Assembly: GCA_002197995.1 (NCBI GenBank)
Contig: NGZR01000003.1
Location: forward strand, 7,254,001-7,318,000
Direction: 5' to 3'
Source of the DNA: Gaeumannomyces sp. JS-464
Lineage: Eukaryota > Ascomycota > Sordariomycetes > Magnaporthales > Magnaporthaceae
Length of the DNA: 64,000 bases
This document shows, in pieces, positions 1 to 10,535 of the stretch (its first letter is position 1; the number at the start of each line of letters is the position of its first letter). The notes beneath the pieces are model-generated. The model saw only the letters and a program-made list of their open reading frames with translations, ran no database searches and was not told the DNA's origin. The position numbers were made by a program, and so were the translations under genes.

Positions 1-662
1 CGTCCCCGACATCAATGACCCTGGTCGGCAGCGAGGGCGGCTCTGGGGATGAGCTGCTGCAGTCGCTGTGGCTCTGGAGACACTTGTTGAGTCGCTTCCT
101 TGCCCACTCAAAGGCGAGGGGCGAGCCTTGGTCGAGCTGAGGCGGCCGTTTCGCGTCCCCAAACGGCACTGCACATTGGGGCGGCCAGAACCAGTAAGCC
201 GACGTGGCTCCATCCGCTGACAGGGCGGGCTGCAGTAGACGAACCTAGGTCAGGAGCCTCGAATTCGAGAGCTGCAACGATGTGCTCTCGGGGAGGGCTC
301 TCTTGGGGCGCGCGGCAGACGCTGAAGATGATGTCGTGTCCGCTTACGTCGTCCGAGAGAGTGATGTATACAGTGACATCAGAGGGGTAGGCCGTGCACA
401 GAGCTTCTACCAGCTGCTCCTTGTCTTGGGTTTTTGGGAGCTCCCGATTCTGCAGCGGCGCCTGGGCCACAACCGCGCAACACAGCTGGCAGCCGCCCAG
501 AGCGCAGTCGCCCAGCTCGCGGAGGTTGTCGTGGTGGTGGGTTCCCCTGCCCTGGAGGTACAGGCCGGACCACGGGTTTTTCTGCGCGTGCAGCAGGACG
601 TCGAGCGAGATGGACTGGCAATGGTGGCAAAAGCCGCCGGCTGTAGAGCTTTGTGAGCTCAT
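1..662 (-). CDS. HET-domain (heterokaryon incompatibility) protein, N-terminal part, runs off the left edge
   Basis: The reading frame opens with an ATG at 662. Its first residues (FCHHCQSISLDVLL, then HHHDNLRELGDCALGGCQLC) have the Cys-pair and 'H..LREL...GC.LC' pattern seen ahead of fungal HET domains. Near the window edge, in a frame shifted by one, positions about 119-1 encode FEWARKRLNKCLQSHSDC and then LPTRVIDVGD, the usual lead-in to a HET domain. The two parts are therefore probably joined by an intron between about 250 and 137; a CAG acceptor ending at 137 is plausible, but the donor is not settled. HET proteins trigger cell death on fusion of incompatible hyphae, and most family members have no assigned partner. 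The HET domain itself and the C terminus lie outside the window. The family call is fairly secure; the exon structure is not. Confidence 0.72.
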
Positions 663-2372
663 CTCGAAGGGCGTCTGGTGTGTTGCACGGCGTCACGAAC
701 AATCGTGTGCCTGGCGGCTACCAGCCATTAGACGGAAGCGGGGTAGGATGACAGCCAACGTGCACACCACTGGCAGCTGGAGCCAAGCGCACTGCTTTGC
801 CGCTGCTTGGCGCGTTGCATCACTCGTTGCTATTCATGGACTTCCCTCGACACAGAACTCAGCCGAATCAAAAACGCACAGCCAGAAGCAGCCAGGCCTC
901 GACGCAGATCCGGAAGGCTCCGAAGCCAAGCACCAGTAAGCCTCTTGTCTCGGCACGTGCCTGGTCGCGCGCGCGGGATATCGGGTTGCACCAGCCCGTG
1001 CTTTGTGAGAGAGCGACGGGCAGGCGCACCTTAGCAACCCGAGTCTTGTCGGCAAAAGGACGGAAATGTCGGCCACAGGCCAAGACAAAAAACAGCGAGA
1101 GCGGGGCGGTCATAAAGGGGCAATGGCACAGTTGCATTTCAATGCAGACGTCGGCTCCGCCACGATGCACCGCTTCAGGCCATTCAGGTCAGCGTGGACG
1201 CTGTCGGGTTGTATTTTCCTGTCCCCAAATTTATTCGTCCACTTGTGCTTGACCGAAATTTGGGCGACGGTGCGCACGAGCAATTGTGTGACGGCCCCCC
1301 GCTTCAAGTCCAATGTCGTTAACGTCTACGGCTAGGTTTGACGACACAGCTCGGGCGCGGAGCCTCAATCCGCACACGCCACTGGCTGGTCCCCTCCCCG
1401 ATCTGCACGAGTCAGTTGCTGCGACAGGGGACCCACCCACGTGGGCAGGGGCCAATTGCGCCGATAAACGACCGCCCATCACGGTCAAGCGCGCAAAAAA
1501 AGAGCCAAGCACGGCAGGCACGACAGGTGTCTTGGCAGGGACCACGCTCTCCTGAAGTGGGGGATTGACCCACACACAAAAGCTGAGTGGCTCGTCTGCG
1601 AAATTGGCCAAGATTGGGTTTGTTCGACTCCCTGGCCAGTCTTGGTCTGATCGAGGCACAGAGCAGCTCCAATCTGTGATCTGGAGAAGCTGTCTGGTGC
1701 TACCAAGCAACAAGCAACATGACGATGCCAGCCAACCCGACCGTTCGTCTCTTGTACCGGGGTGAGGCTCGGGGACAGGGCTGCTTTGACATGAGGCTCG
1801 CTAGCGGTCGAACAGAGTCGACCTCTTCTGTTCTGTTCACATCTCGCATAAGACGATATTGGACCCACGAACCACCACCAAAATGGCCTCCCTCTCCAAC
1901 CGACAGCCCTCTCGCAGCGCGCGCCCGGTAGCTGCCGTTCTGGAGCAGCCTCGCATCGACCCCGTCTTGGCCGCCCCAACCAGGGTCCTCCCTGCCCAAC
2001 GGCCAACCTCGCTTCTCCGCTGGCTCCTCATTGGGGCGCACTCCCAGCCCACCCTGTCATCCCCTGCCCGTCCTGTTGACGACCCCAGCTCGTCCTATCA
2101 TGCGGTCGACATCTTGACGGCGTCCTCCCGGCCGCCCCTGCTGTGGCGCAAGGAGAGTGCTTGCGGTACATGCCGTCCGCCCACCTGTCTATACAAAACG
2201 AAGCCATCCCGCTGGCCGTCCCAGACTTTTGCTTCTCCCCTCTGCAGAGACGTCTCCCTCGTCTTTCCGTCGCACCCACCCTCAGGCTTCCTTGCTGTTG
2301 CCGGCCGTTCTTTCTCCCCCAACCCAGTCACTCATTATCTGTGTCTCCCTTTGACACGTCCAAACCGCCGCC
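663..2372. other. Intergenic region, divergent upstream region of the HET gene and the glycoprotein gene
   Basis: No credible gene is seen here; the open frames are overlapping and have no recognisable protein character. The last 170 bases before the ATG at 2373 are rich in pyrimidines (runs of C and T around 2220-2340), as is common for core promoters or 5' UTRs of highly expressed ascomycete genes. The start context GCCGCCATGG is a strong initiation context. Confidence 0.5.
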
Positions 2373-4034
2373 ATGGTGGGCACACGCTCTTTGATCCCCG
2401 CCCTCGGGGCCCTTTCGCTGCTGGCCTCGTCGGCCGTCGCCAGCGATGTCTTCGCCCGCGACGGCGCCGACTCGTGCCAGTGCACGCCCGAGAACCAGCG
2501 GGTGCGCTACATCGTGGTTGAGATGCCCGAGCAGCCGCCCGCCCCCGTCATCAACGCTCTCCCTGAGCAGCCGGCTCCCATTATGCCCGAGCCCGAGAAC
2601 GACGGCACCAACACCACCACCAACTTCGGCCCCTGCAAGGCCCCCGACGTCGACACCACGGACCCCGTCCACATCATCCCGCGCAAGAAGATCTCGCTCT
2701 ACTACGGCCAGCCCGAGGGCTCCGCCGCCGCCGAGGTCCACGCCCCCGTCGCGCCCGTCGCCACCAAGGGCTCCCACCCCTTCTCCAACGGCACCGCCAC
2801 TGGCTTCAACATGACCACGCCCCTCCAGGCGCCCAACAGCCAGATCAACATGACCATGACCACCAACAACACCTTTGTCGCCCTCGAGTACGTCGATGCT
2901 GTCACCAAGGTCGTCTGCGCCGCCAGCAAGATGACGGTCAAGTTTGCCGACAAGACCGCGTTCCAGTCGGCTGCCGACAACTGGGCCTCGATCAAGGATG
3001 GCCTCGTCCTCATCACGAACCACAACGGCGACTGCGACTCGGAGCTCGAGCGTGGCTTCTACGACGTCAGCGACATCATCGCCGATGCCGCCTCGCTGTC
3101 CATCTCGGCCAGCGCCGCCACCAAGAAGATCGAGGACTTTGCGGGCGAGCTCGAGATGACCTTCTCGTCGCTCCCCGCCGCTCAGCTGCAGCGCCGCCTG
3201 ACCCTGAACCCCAAGGTCAGCCTGGGCTGGGGCGCCGCTCTGCCCGAGAAGAAGGTGCTCTTCAACTACCCGCCCTACGTCGACATCTCGGCCGACTCGG
3301 CCCACTTCAACACCTCGGTCACCTTCTCGGGATACCTCAAGTTCAACTTCTGGGGCTTCAAGCTTGAGGACCTGTACTTTGACATCGACGCCGGCTTCGA
3401 CGCCGAGGTTGCCCTGTCTGCCAACGTCCAGGCCGAGTACAAGAACACGTTCAAGTACGCCCCTGACGACCTTTCGTGGACCGTCGTCAACGTGCCCGGC
3501 ATCATCGCCCTCGGCCCCGGTGTCGCCTTCGGCATCGGCGTGGACCTGGCCACCAGCGGCGCCGTTGGCGTCAAGACGCAGCTGGGCGCCAGCATGCCTG
3601 CCGGCAACGTGCACATTGACCTCAAGAACAAGTTCAAGACCACGGCCACCGGCTGGGACCCCAAGTGGAAGGCCGACGCCCAGATCAGCCAGAAGGCCGA
3701 CGTTCAGGCCGACGTCTTCGCCAGCCTCAAGATCGAGCTCGCCGTCAAGGTCCTGGGCGGCATCATCGACCTCAGCTCGGGCCTGACCGCCATCCCGCGC
3801 GTCAACAACAAGTTCACACTCTCGGGCGACCAGGACCTGTCGTCGGGCGGCAACACCACCAAAGCCGGCGGTTCCGTCAACCAGCCCAAGCCCGGCGTGC
3901 TTGCCTGCGAGCAGGGCGTCAGCCTCAAGTCTGACTTCCTGTTCGAGCTCGACGGCCACCTGACCAAGTACTGGAGCGGCAAGCTCTACAACGTCACCGT
4001 CCCCATTGTTGACAAGTGCTGGAACTGGGCCTAG
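2373..4034 (+). CDS. Secreted glycoprotein of unknown function, DUF7029/DUF7223-like
   Basis: An uninterrupted 553-residue frame. A signal peptide is clear: MVGTRSLIPALGALSLLASS followed by AVA at about residues 21-23, a likely cleavage site. After it come a CQC pair and a Pro-rich spacer, then many N-glycosylation sequons (for example NTT, NGT, NMT, NNT), pointing to secretion or the cell wall. Residues about 140-245 (tract VALEYVDAVTKVVC to GFYDVSDI) resemble the fungal domain named DUF7029, and about 265-550 resemble DUF7223; this rests on memory of the families, not a search. There is no C-terminal hydrophobic tail, so no GPI anchor or TM segment is apparent; the protein ends KCWNWA. No enzymatic motif is visible. 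The start is set by the signal peptide and a strong GCCGCCATGG context. A 617-codon open frame on the other strand is a codon-bias shadow. Confidence 0.85.
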   Translation: MVGTRSLIPALGALSLLASSAVASDVFARDGADSCQCTPENQRVRYIVVEMPEQPPAPVINALPEQPAPIMPEPENDGTNTTTNFGPCKAPDVDTTDPVHIIPRKKISLYYGQPEGSAAAEVHAPVAPVATKGSHPFSNGTATGFNMTTPLQAPNSQINMTMTTNNTFVALEYVDAVTKVVCAASKMTVKFADKTAFQSAADNWASIKDGLVLITNHNGDCDSELERGFYDVSDIIADAASLSISASAATKKIEDFAGELEMTFSSLPAAQLQRRLTLNPKVSLGWGAALPEKKVLFNYPPYVDISADSAHFNTSVTFSGYLKFNFWGFKLEDLYFDIDAGFDAEVALSANVQAEYKNTFKYAPDDLSWTVVNVPGIIALGPGVAFGIGVDLATSGAVGVKTQLGASMPAGNVHIDLKNKFKTTATGWDPKWKADAQISQKADVQADVFASLKIELAVKVLGGIIDLSSGLTAIPRVNNKFTLSGDQDLSSGGNTTKAGGSVNQPKPGVLACEQGVSLKSDFLFELDGHLTKYWSGKLYNVTVPIVDKCWNWA

Positions 4035-4490
4035 GCTGAGGAGAGGATGAACGAAAGAAACACGATTCGGGAGCCCGGCCGACATGATAGACGATAGGGC
4101 AGTCTTGGATGGTATAAACCCATCTGTCTGTGTCGGAGGACGGGAATGACGGGGCGTGCAAAGACATTCTTTACCAAACATACTATTTTTATTCGTAGTT
4201 TATAATTCATATACCCATCCATGTGTTTTAAGCCTTTTACTTGTCGTCGTTTGGAACTCATTTTATCTCTGAATAGTGCGTCACCCATGAACATGTGCTA
4301 CAGGTCGGCTGTCAGCCAGTCAAGCGCACGAAGGAAGAGCCTTACTAACATGGCGAGAAAACAGAAAGTGGTATTGAGAGCATTGGCTATAAGAGCCCTG
4401 AGAATGAGAATACGCCAACAAGGACTACGCCGGCAAGTAGAGAGGCATTATTTCCAACAATAGAACCTAAGCTAATCAACGAAAAACAGC

Positions 4491-7400
4491 CTACTCGTCC
4501 CACATGATGCGCATGCTGCAAGGGAATGGCCACATGCCGCCCCAGTCCTCGCGCATGTAGACAAAGAAGCCTCCGGGGCGCGGCACCTTCTTGAGCTCGC
4601 CCTGGGGCCCGTTGACGCGGCGGACGTTGTTGCGGCGGAACAGGGCGCGGAACATCTCGGTCAGGGCGACCTGGCTCGCCTCGCGGCCCAGGCAGGCGTG
4701 GGGGCCGGCGCCGTAGTGGATGTAGCCCTCGAGCGGGCGGCGCGGGTTGATGACCATCGGGTCCGGGAACCGGGCCGGGTCCTTGGCGGCGTCGACGAAG
4801 CTGACAAAGACGCGGTCGCCCGGGTTGACGCGGACCTCGCGCCCGTCGTCCTCGCGGATCACGTCGGCGGCCGACGCCTCGCGGTACGCGCCAAAGGTGC
4901 CGGCCATGCGGATGCCCTCCATGGCGTAGCCGAGGAGCAGCGCGTCCGTCTCGGGCGACGACGGCTGCGTCGCGACGGCGTGGATGTCGGCGACGTAGTG
5001 CTTGTTCTTGTCGGCCAGGTAGAAGTCGACAGCCTGCGCAAACACCTGGGCCTGGTTGGGCACCATGGCGCCCGCGGTCGGCAGCACTTGGCTCCAGGCG
5101 ATGTCGTAGTTGGACAGCCCGGCCTTCTTGAGGCCCTTGATGACGCTACTGCCGTAGATAGCGAGCGGGTCGTCCTTGGCCGGCTTGGCCGCGAACAGGC
5201 CCTTGAGCCCGAAGCCGTTGACGATCTTGACGTTTGTCTCGACGAGCTTGCCGAGCTGGTCGCACACCGTCTTGGTGGCCTGGCGCAGCGGGAACGACTT
5301 GACCGGGTCCATGTCGAAGAAGATGGTGACAAAGATGAGCGACAGCACCGTGTACAGCTCCTGCTCGCTGTAGATGCCCTTGGGGTTGCGCTTCGTCTTG
5401 AGCGGGAGCCCAAAGACGCGCGAGGCAAAATGCACGTGGGCCATGTTGCCGACGTCGCGCACAATGTCGACGGTGCGGTGGCCCGGCTTGCCGAGCACGT
5501 AGCTCTTGTCGGCGAGCAGCTGCTCCGTCATGCCGGCGTAAAAGGCCTTGACGTGGGCGTGCCAGCCGTCCTTGTACAGCTGGGCGTGCATGCACGCGCG
5601 CTGGCCGGCGTGCAGCTGCGTGTCGCCCGACAGCATGAAGCGCGCGCCGCCCTCGCCCATGAGGTAGCGCAGGCCCTCGTGCCACGTCACCTTGTACGTG
5701 TCCTGCTGCTCCAGCACGTGCTGCGCGCCGCCGTAGCTGGTGATGTTGATGCGCTGCGGGATGGCCGCGGGGCGCGCAAAGTCGAAGCGGTCGACCCGCC
5801 CCAGGCTCGTCAGGATCCGGTGGTTCTCGTCCGGGATCACCATTGGGTAGTGCGCGTAGACCGAGTTGTACTTGAAGTGGTTGGGGAACGCGCGGATGAA
5901 GAGCTTGTAGAAGACGCAGCCGTGGTTGACGTTGAGGTCGTACTGCACCTCGTTGTAGCCCCAGTTGGTGAGCGCGCGGGGACTGTAGTCGGTCGTGTAG
6001 AAGCGGTCGCCGCGCACCAGGCACACGGCGTCCGACAGCACCACCCTCGAGATGGTGTAGGTCGGCGCGATGCCCACGCCCGGCACCATCGGCTTCTTGT
6101 CCTCCTCGGCCACCAGGCCCGGGTACAGCTCGACAAAGTCCGGGTGGTCGTACAGGCGGCGCAGCTGGTCGGCAACGGCCGGGTCCGAGTTGATCTCCTC
6201 GAACGTCTCGTGCGGCTTGAGCCCAAAGTGCTTGCGGAACTCGTTCAGCCCGGCCACGTTCCACTTGCGGCCCTGCAGGATGCCCAGGATCTCGACGGGC
6301 CGCATGGCCTGCGGCACGTTGCGCGCCCCGAACGCGCCGGCCAGGTCCTCGACGGCGTCCGAGATGCAGTTGACGAGGTCGTCGTCGCGGAACCTGCCGT
6401 CGGGCCCGCGCTTGAAGCCGCCAAAGACGCGGTCGGCCGGGTCGTCCGGGATGGAGCGCTCAAACGCGTAAAAGCCCTTGAACATGTCTGCGTGGCTGAC
6501 CTCGTCCGCCGGCTTCTTGAAAGAGGTCGTGGTAGAAGTCCTGCACCCACTTGTCATCCTTCTCCGAGATGCACGAGTGCCAGCGGTAGCAGAGGTTGAA
6601 CTCGGCCGACACGGCGTTGCCCGTGCCGCGCTCGGCGCCCTTCTCGGTGCCCACGCTAGCGCCCGTGGCCTGGCGCGGGTCCAGCGTCCAGGTGGTGTCG
6701 CAGCGGTTCAGGTTGACAATGTTGCGCACGTGTAGTCGACGAGCGTGATGTTGATGTACAGCCCCGACGTGATCAGGCGCGCTGTCTGGAACAAGTCGTT
6801 GTCGTACTTCCTCCAGGCCGCCGCCCTCGCCTCGCCCTCCAGCCGGCTGTTGTCGGGCGGCGTGAAGCGCCTGTTCTCGTTGATGGCGGCCAGGTTGGTG
6901 GCCACGTGGTTGTGGAAGCGGTTGAACATGATGAGCAGCACGCTGACGCCGGGCGGCATGCCCAGCAGGCGCTTGTCGGCGTACGTGTCGGGTTTGAGCA
7001 GGCCGCCCTTGAAGGTGCGGATCGAGTCCTGCATCTCCTGGTTGCTGCCGTACAGCGGCGCCAAGTCCAGGTACGACGACGACTTGTTGCGCGTGGGCTC
7101 GCGGTGGTCGGTCCAGAAGATGTCGTGGATGATGATGGTGGCCCAGTACCACAGGATGCTGGACACGTTGTTGGGGTGCCTGCGGAACGTCTCGCTGGTG
7201 CGGCCCATGACGGCATCGAAGATGGTGTTGGGGTCGGGCAACGCGCCGGGCGGCACGATGGTGGGCAGCACCGAGCGCGCGTAGGTGCTGCCGGCGGCGC
7301 CCAGCGACGGCAGGATCACGTTGTTGTTGGAGCCGTCAGCGGTGCGGTACATGTAGTGGTCGCCGACATAGTTCATGGGCGGGTGGTCCAGCGTGTACCA

Positions 7401-7932
7401 CAGCTCGCTCAGGAAGTTGTTGGTCAGCTTGACGCGGTTCTTGGAGTTGTGCGGCAGGTTGGCCACCAGCGAGATGACGTGCTCCATGATCATGGTCTTG
7501 TCGTCCGTGATCAGCTCGCCCTTGAGCTTCTTCTTGATGAGTGCACGCAGCGTTCGGAAGTCTACTCTCCTTGTTAGCAGTCTGCTCCGTCCGGACCGGG
7601 ACGTACGGGAACTTACCCTGCTTACGCATCACCTTGAGGTCCTCGCGCAGCCCCGTCCGCGCCCTCTCGGTCGCGTACGTGCCGTCGCCATTCTGCGTAG
7701 GCAGGGGCCGCCGCGACGCCTGCATGAGCTGCCCAAACTGGTGCAACGACGCCCCGGCGCTCTTCTTGTTCGTCTTGGGCGGCTTGCCGTTGTTGGCCAG
7801 CGGCGGCAGGGGCGGGCTCTTCTTGGTGGCCTTGCTGTTGCTGCTGCCCGCCGCCAAGGCGCCGTTGGTGCTGGCCTCGGGCACCCCGTTGGTGGTGGTG
7901 GTGGGCGTGCTGTACTTTTCCTGTGACGCCAT
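4491..7932 (-). CDS. Psi-producing oxygenase / linoleate diol synthase (heme dioxygenase-P450 fusion), with two apparent frameshifts
   Basis: Predicted protein of about 1,128 residues, normal for Ppo enzymes, which make oxylipins that steer fungal sporulation. Exon 1 is 7932-7617; the intron 7616-7562 (55 nt, GTAAG..TAG with a CTAAC branch) is clear; exon 2 is 7561-4491. The N-terminal heme peroxidase domain keeps the distal His (IIIHDIF, about residue 248) and YRWH (about residue 429), which in PpoA carries the catalytic Tyr and proximal His. The C-terminal P450 domain keeps the heme-thiolate Cys in GPHACLGRE (about residue 1059) and a PNQAQ helix motif, so it looks PpoA/LDS-like rather than PpoC-like, whose P450 lacks the Cys. 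Two breaks: an extra dinucleotide at 6730-6731, after the conserved DY and just before VRNIVNLN, and one extra A (plus strand) within 6520-6522. Between them the conserved sequence lies in another frame; the upstream frame stops at 6708. The net shift is +3. This is either a pseudogene or two consensus errors. Confidence 0.85.
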
Positions 7933-9537
7933 CGTGGCCTGTGTGTGATGTCGACTGCCACTTGATGTCTACTGGCGGGAAGAGAATGTCGTGTCTCGTG
8001 AGAGGACAGGAGAGAGAAGAAAGACAGGGCAAAGATGTGGTTTGGCCGGCAGAAATACGGGAGAGGGCGGGGCGAGGGCGTCGGGAGGCGGGAGCTCTCA
8101 GCAGACGCCGAGATCAGACAAGCTGTCTAGCCATTCACGCCATCCTCTATCTGGTGCGTCACCAGAAAGGGAGGGGCACCCCAAGCCACAATGTCCAACT
8201 TGTGATGTGCTACCTGGTGTTCCCTGGCCGTGGCTCGCTGCGGTCATTGCAGGGGTTTCATCATCGGCAACCCTGGTGGTATGGTGCACCTCTCGCAGGC
8301 GGCAGCTTGGCACCACGAAGCTGGTGTTCGGAGCTGGCCAACCAGCGCTTCATGATTCAACACCATCGACACAGACCGTGGAAACCTTCCTGAGGAAGAT
8401 CGGCCGCAGCCGGGCGGGGTTTGCCAGTCGAAATTGCACCGAATCATTGAGCAAGACCAGCAGCAGCGAATCAGGAGCCTAGCGCAGCCCGACGAGGAGG
8501 CCAGAGAGGAGGTCGTGCGCGCTGCATGAGCTTGTTGTGCTCCCAACCACCACGTCGTGCCCCCCTGCTTCCTTCTCCTCCATCTCTGTGGTCTTGTCTC
8601 GTCTCATCGAATCCCCTCACCGCCCCGCCGATCATGCGCAGAAAAGACTGGCCGAGACGAGCAAGTCCGGACGCCACCCTCTGCAATCGATCGAATGCAG
8701 TCCCGACTGGCCTCCAGCCCCGCCCTGATATTGGCCCGGCGCAAGGGAGGGCGGCATGCCGGCGCTACCGTGCTAGCTCCGACCCGGAAGGGCAATAGAT
8801 GACAAAAGCTTGCGCCGGACTCACAATTTCCGGGACGCGGGCAGACCTCGATGATCTGCAATCCGCAGCGCTAGTGCCAGCTTGGTCCGGCTCTGCCGCA
8901 TCGGGAAAAGCCCAGCCTGCGGGCCGTGCTTGTAGCGCCTGGGATTGGCAGCTTTGGCAGCTGAACCTCCGCCGAGCGCATGAGGGATGCCATGACGTCC
9001 AATCGTTTGCGCCGCTCCAATGCCCGAGAATGTGGTGGGAGGGTGGGCATGCCACGCACGCTGGGCCGTCTCCGTCTTCTCTTTCTCTGCCCTCATCTCG
9101 TCCTCCACCTTACGGGGCACGAAGCTTAGCAGCACCAAGCACTGATGTGAATCCCTCATCCATCAACGCACCAGGTTCGAGACATGTCTTGTTTTTCCTT
9201 TCAGGGGCTGCTGGCAGCTCAGAGCTTGTGAGCTTGGGAGCTTGGGACAGCTCGCCACTGGAGCTGGAACCGGAGAGGCTGGGAGAAAATCAAGGCCGCA
9301 TGGCTGTATGGGTAGCTGCATAAGCCCGTGATAGCTTCACGCATGCCAGCTAGCTCGTTGCGGACTACCAATCTCGGCAAGGTTAGCCTTCCTCATGTGG
9401 TACACAGGACACCCTCCATTTCCCCATCCATCGTCCGCATCCCTGACTTGTCATTGTCGTCACGGCCTGGGGCCCGGCCTGCAAGTTAGTCCTTGACAGA
9501 AAAGATAATCCCCGTGACGCGGCCGATCGAGGTAGGC

Positions 9538-9569
<32 letters not shown>

Positions 9570-10535
9570 CAGGGTAAGTCGGCAATCCATGGGGCCAGCG
9601 GAGATGATACCGATCCCAATGCTACCCCAGGACACGGGATCACAAGGGATGCAGTGCCGACAGCCCAGCACTCGCAGTGTCGATCACCGCATGCACAGTG
9701 CGACCGTCGCACGGTGTCCATGGGAGAACCCTTGCAAATTGGCTTGACGCAGTGCAGATCAGTGTCTTCTCCCTTTTCGTTTCTGCTGGCTGCTGTGCCA
9801 GATGCGGCCAAGTGGCGTTTGGGCGTGAAAGAGAGAGATCGTCGTGAAAGCGCAGAAAAGGTGTGGCGGGCTATCGAGATTATCAGAGAGAAAATGCAGC
9901 CTTTCTGATCGGCGATTCGACCGCGCATGCCGCCTCTCCTCTCCGCCTCTCCCCGCTAGAGAAGCAGGTGATGTAAATGGCGTCGACACGGGAAAGTGAG
10001 AGTGGACATCAGGGGAGGAAAAGGCAAGAAGGCATAAACGAAACATGGGAAAATAAGAAGGCGGAACGGGGGTTAGAAAAAAAAAAGAAATGTGATGGTC
10101 TGCGCGCCATCGCCCCTTTCCACCCATTCATGAAAAAAAAAAGGACTTTGGTCAAGCCAGCCAGCCAGTTTTTTGTGATTGCCAGCGCCAGCGCAAGAGC
10201 ACAAACGTTGCACACTTGTCGCAGCCGGCCGAGAGCGACGCTCGTCTCCTCTGTGCTCGGAGCGGCCCGTATACCCACAGCCCTCGGCGCTTTCGGGTGA
10301 CGCCATCGTCGAGCAGCAGCAAGCGGGGGAAGGTGGGTTTCGCGTTGTTGTTTTTGCGGCTACCGGCAGCCGAATGTGATGCAAGTGTTCGGGCTGTGTG
10401 ACCTTCGCCAACTCAACTAACATTGGTCCTTGCCACAGGGAGCAGGGCAGCCAGCAAGACCCGGGAGGCGAGAGATCTGCCAGCCACTTGCCCAGCCAGG
10501 ATGGAAACGGTTGCCGCTGGGGTAGGCAGCAGAAG
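7933..10535. other. Intergenic region between divergent ppo-like and DUF2235 genes
   Basis: About 2.6 kb with no convincing gene. It holds a run of 27 A at 9543-9569 and shorter A-runs near 10078-10088 and 10133-10141. It serves as the shared upstream region of the ppo-like gene (-) and the DUF2235 gene (+). Long upstream regions are usual for regulated Ppo genes; no specific site was recognised. Confidence 0.45.

Noticed and set aside
1859..2521. 220-codon plus-strand frame overlapping the glycoprotein start
   Set aside because: Pro/Ser/Arg composition without domains; it runs out of frame into the real gene.
2328..4181. 617-codon open frame on the minus strand opposite the glycoprotein gene
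   Set aside because: Low-complexity Gly/Val/Arg/Asp/Leu composition mirrors the third-position GC bias of the plus-strand gene; the plus frame has a signal peptide and sequons.
4698..6599. 633-codon open frame on the plus strand opposite the Ppo-like gene
   Set aside because: Val/Leu/Arg/Ala/Asp-rich shadow; the minus strand carries clear P450 and peroxidase motifs.
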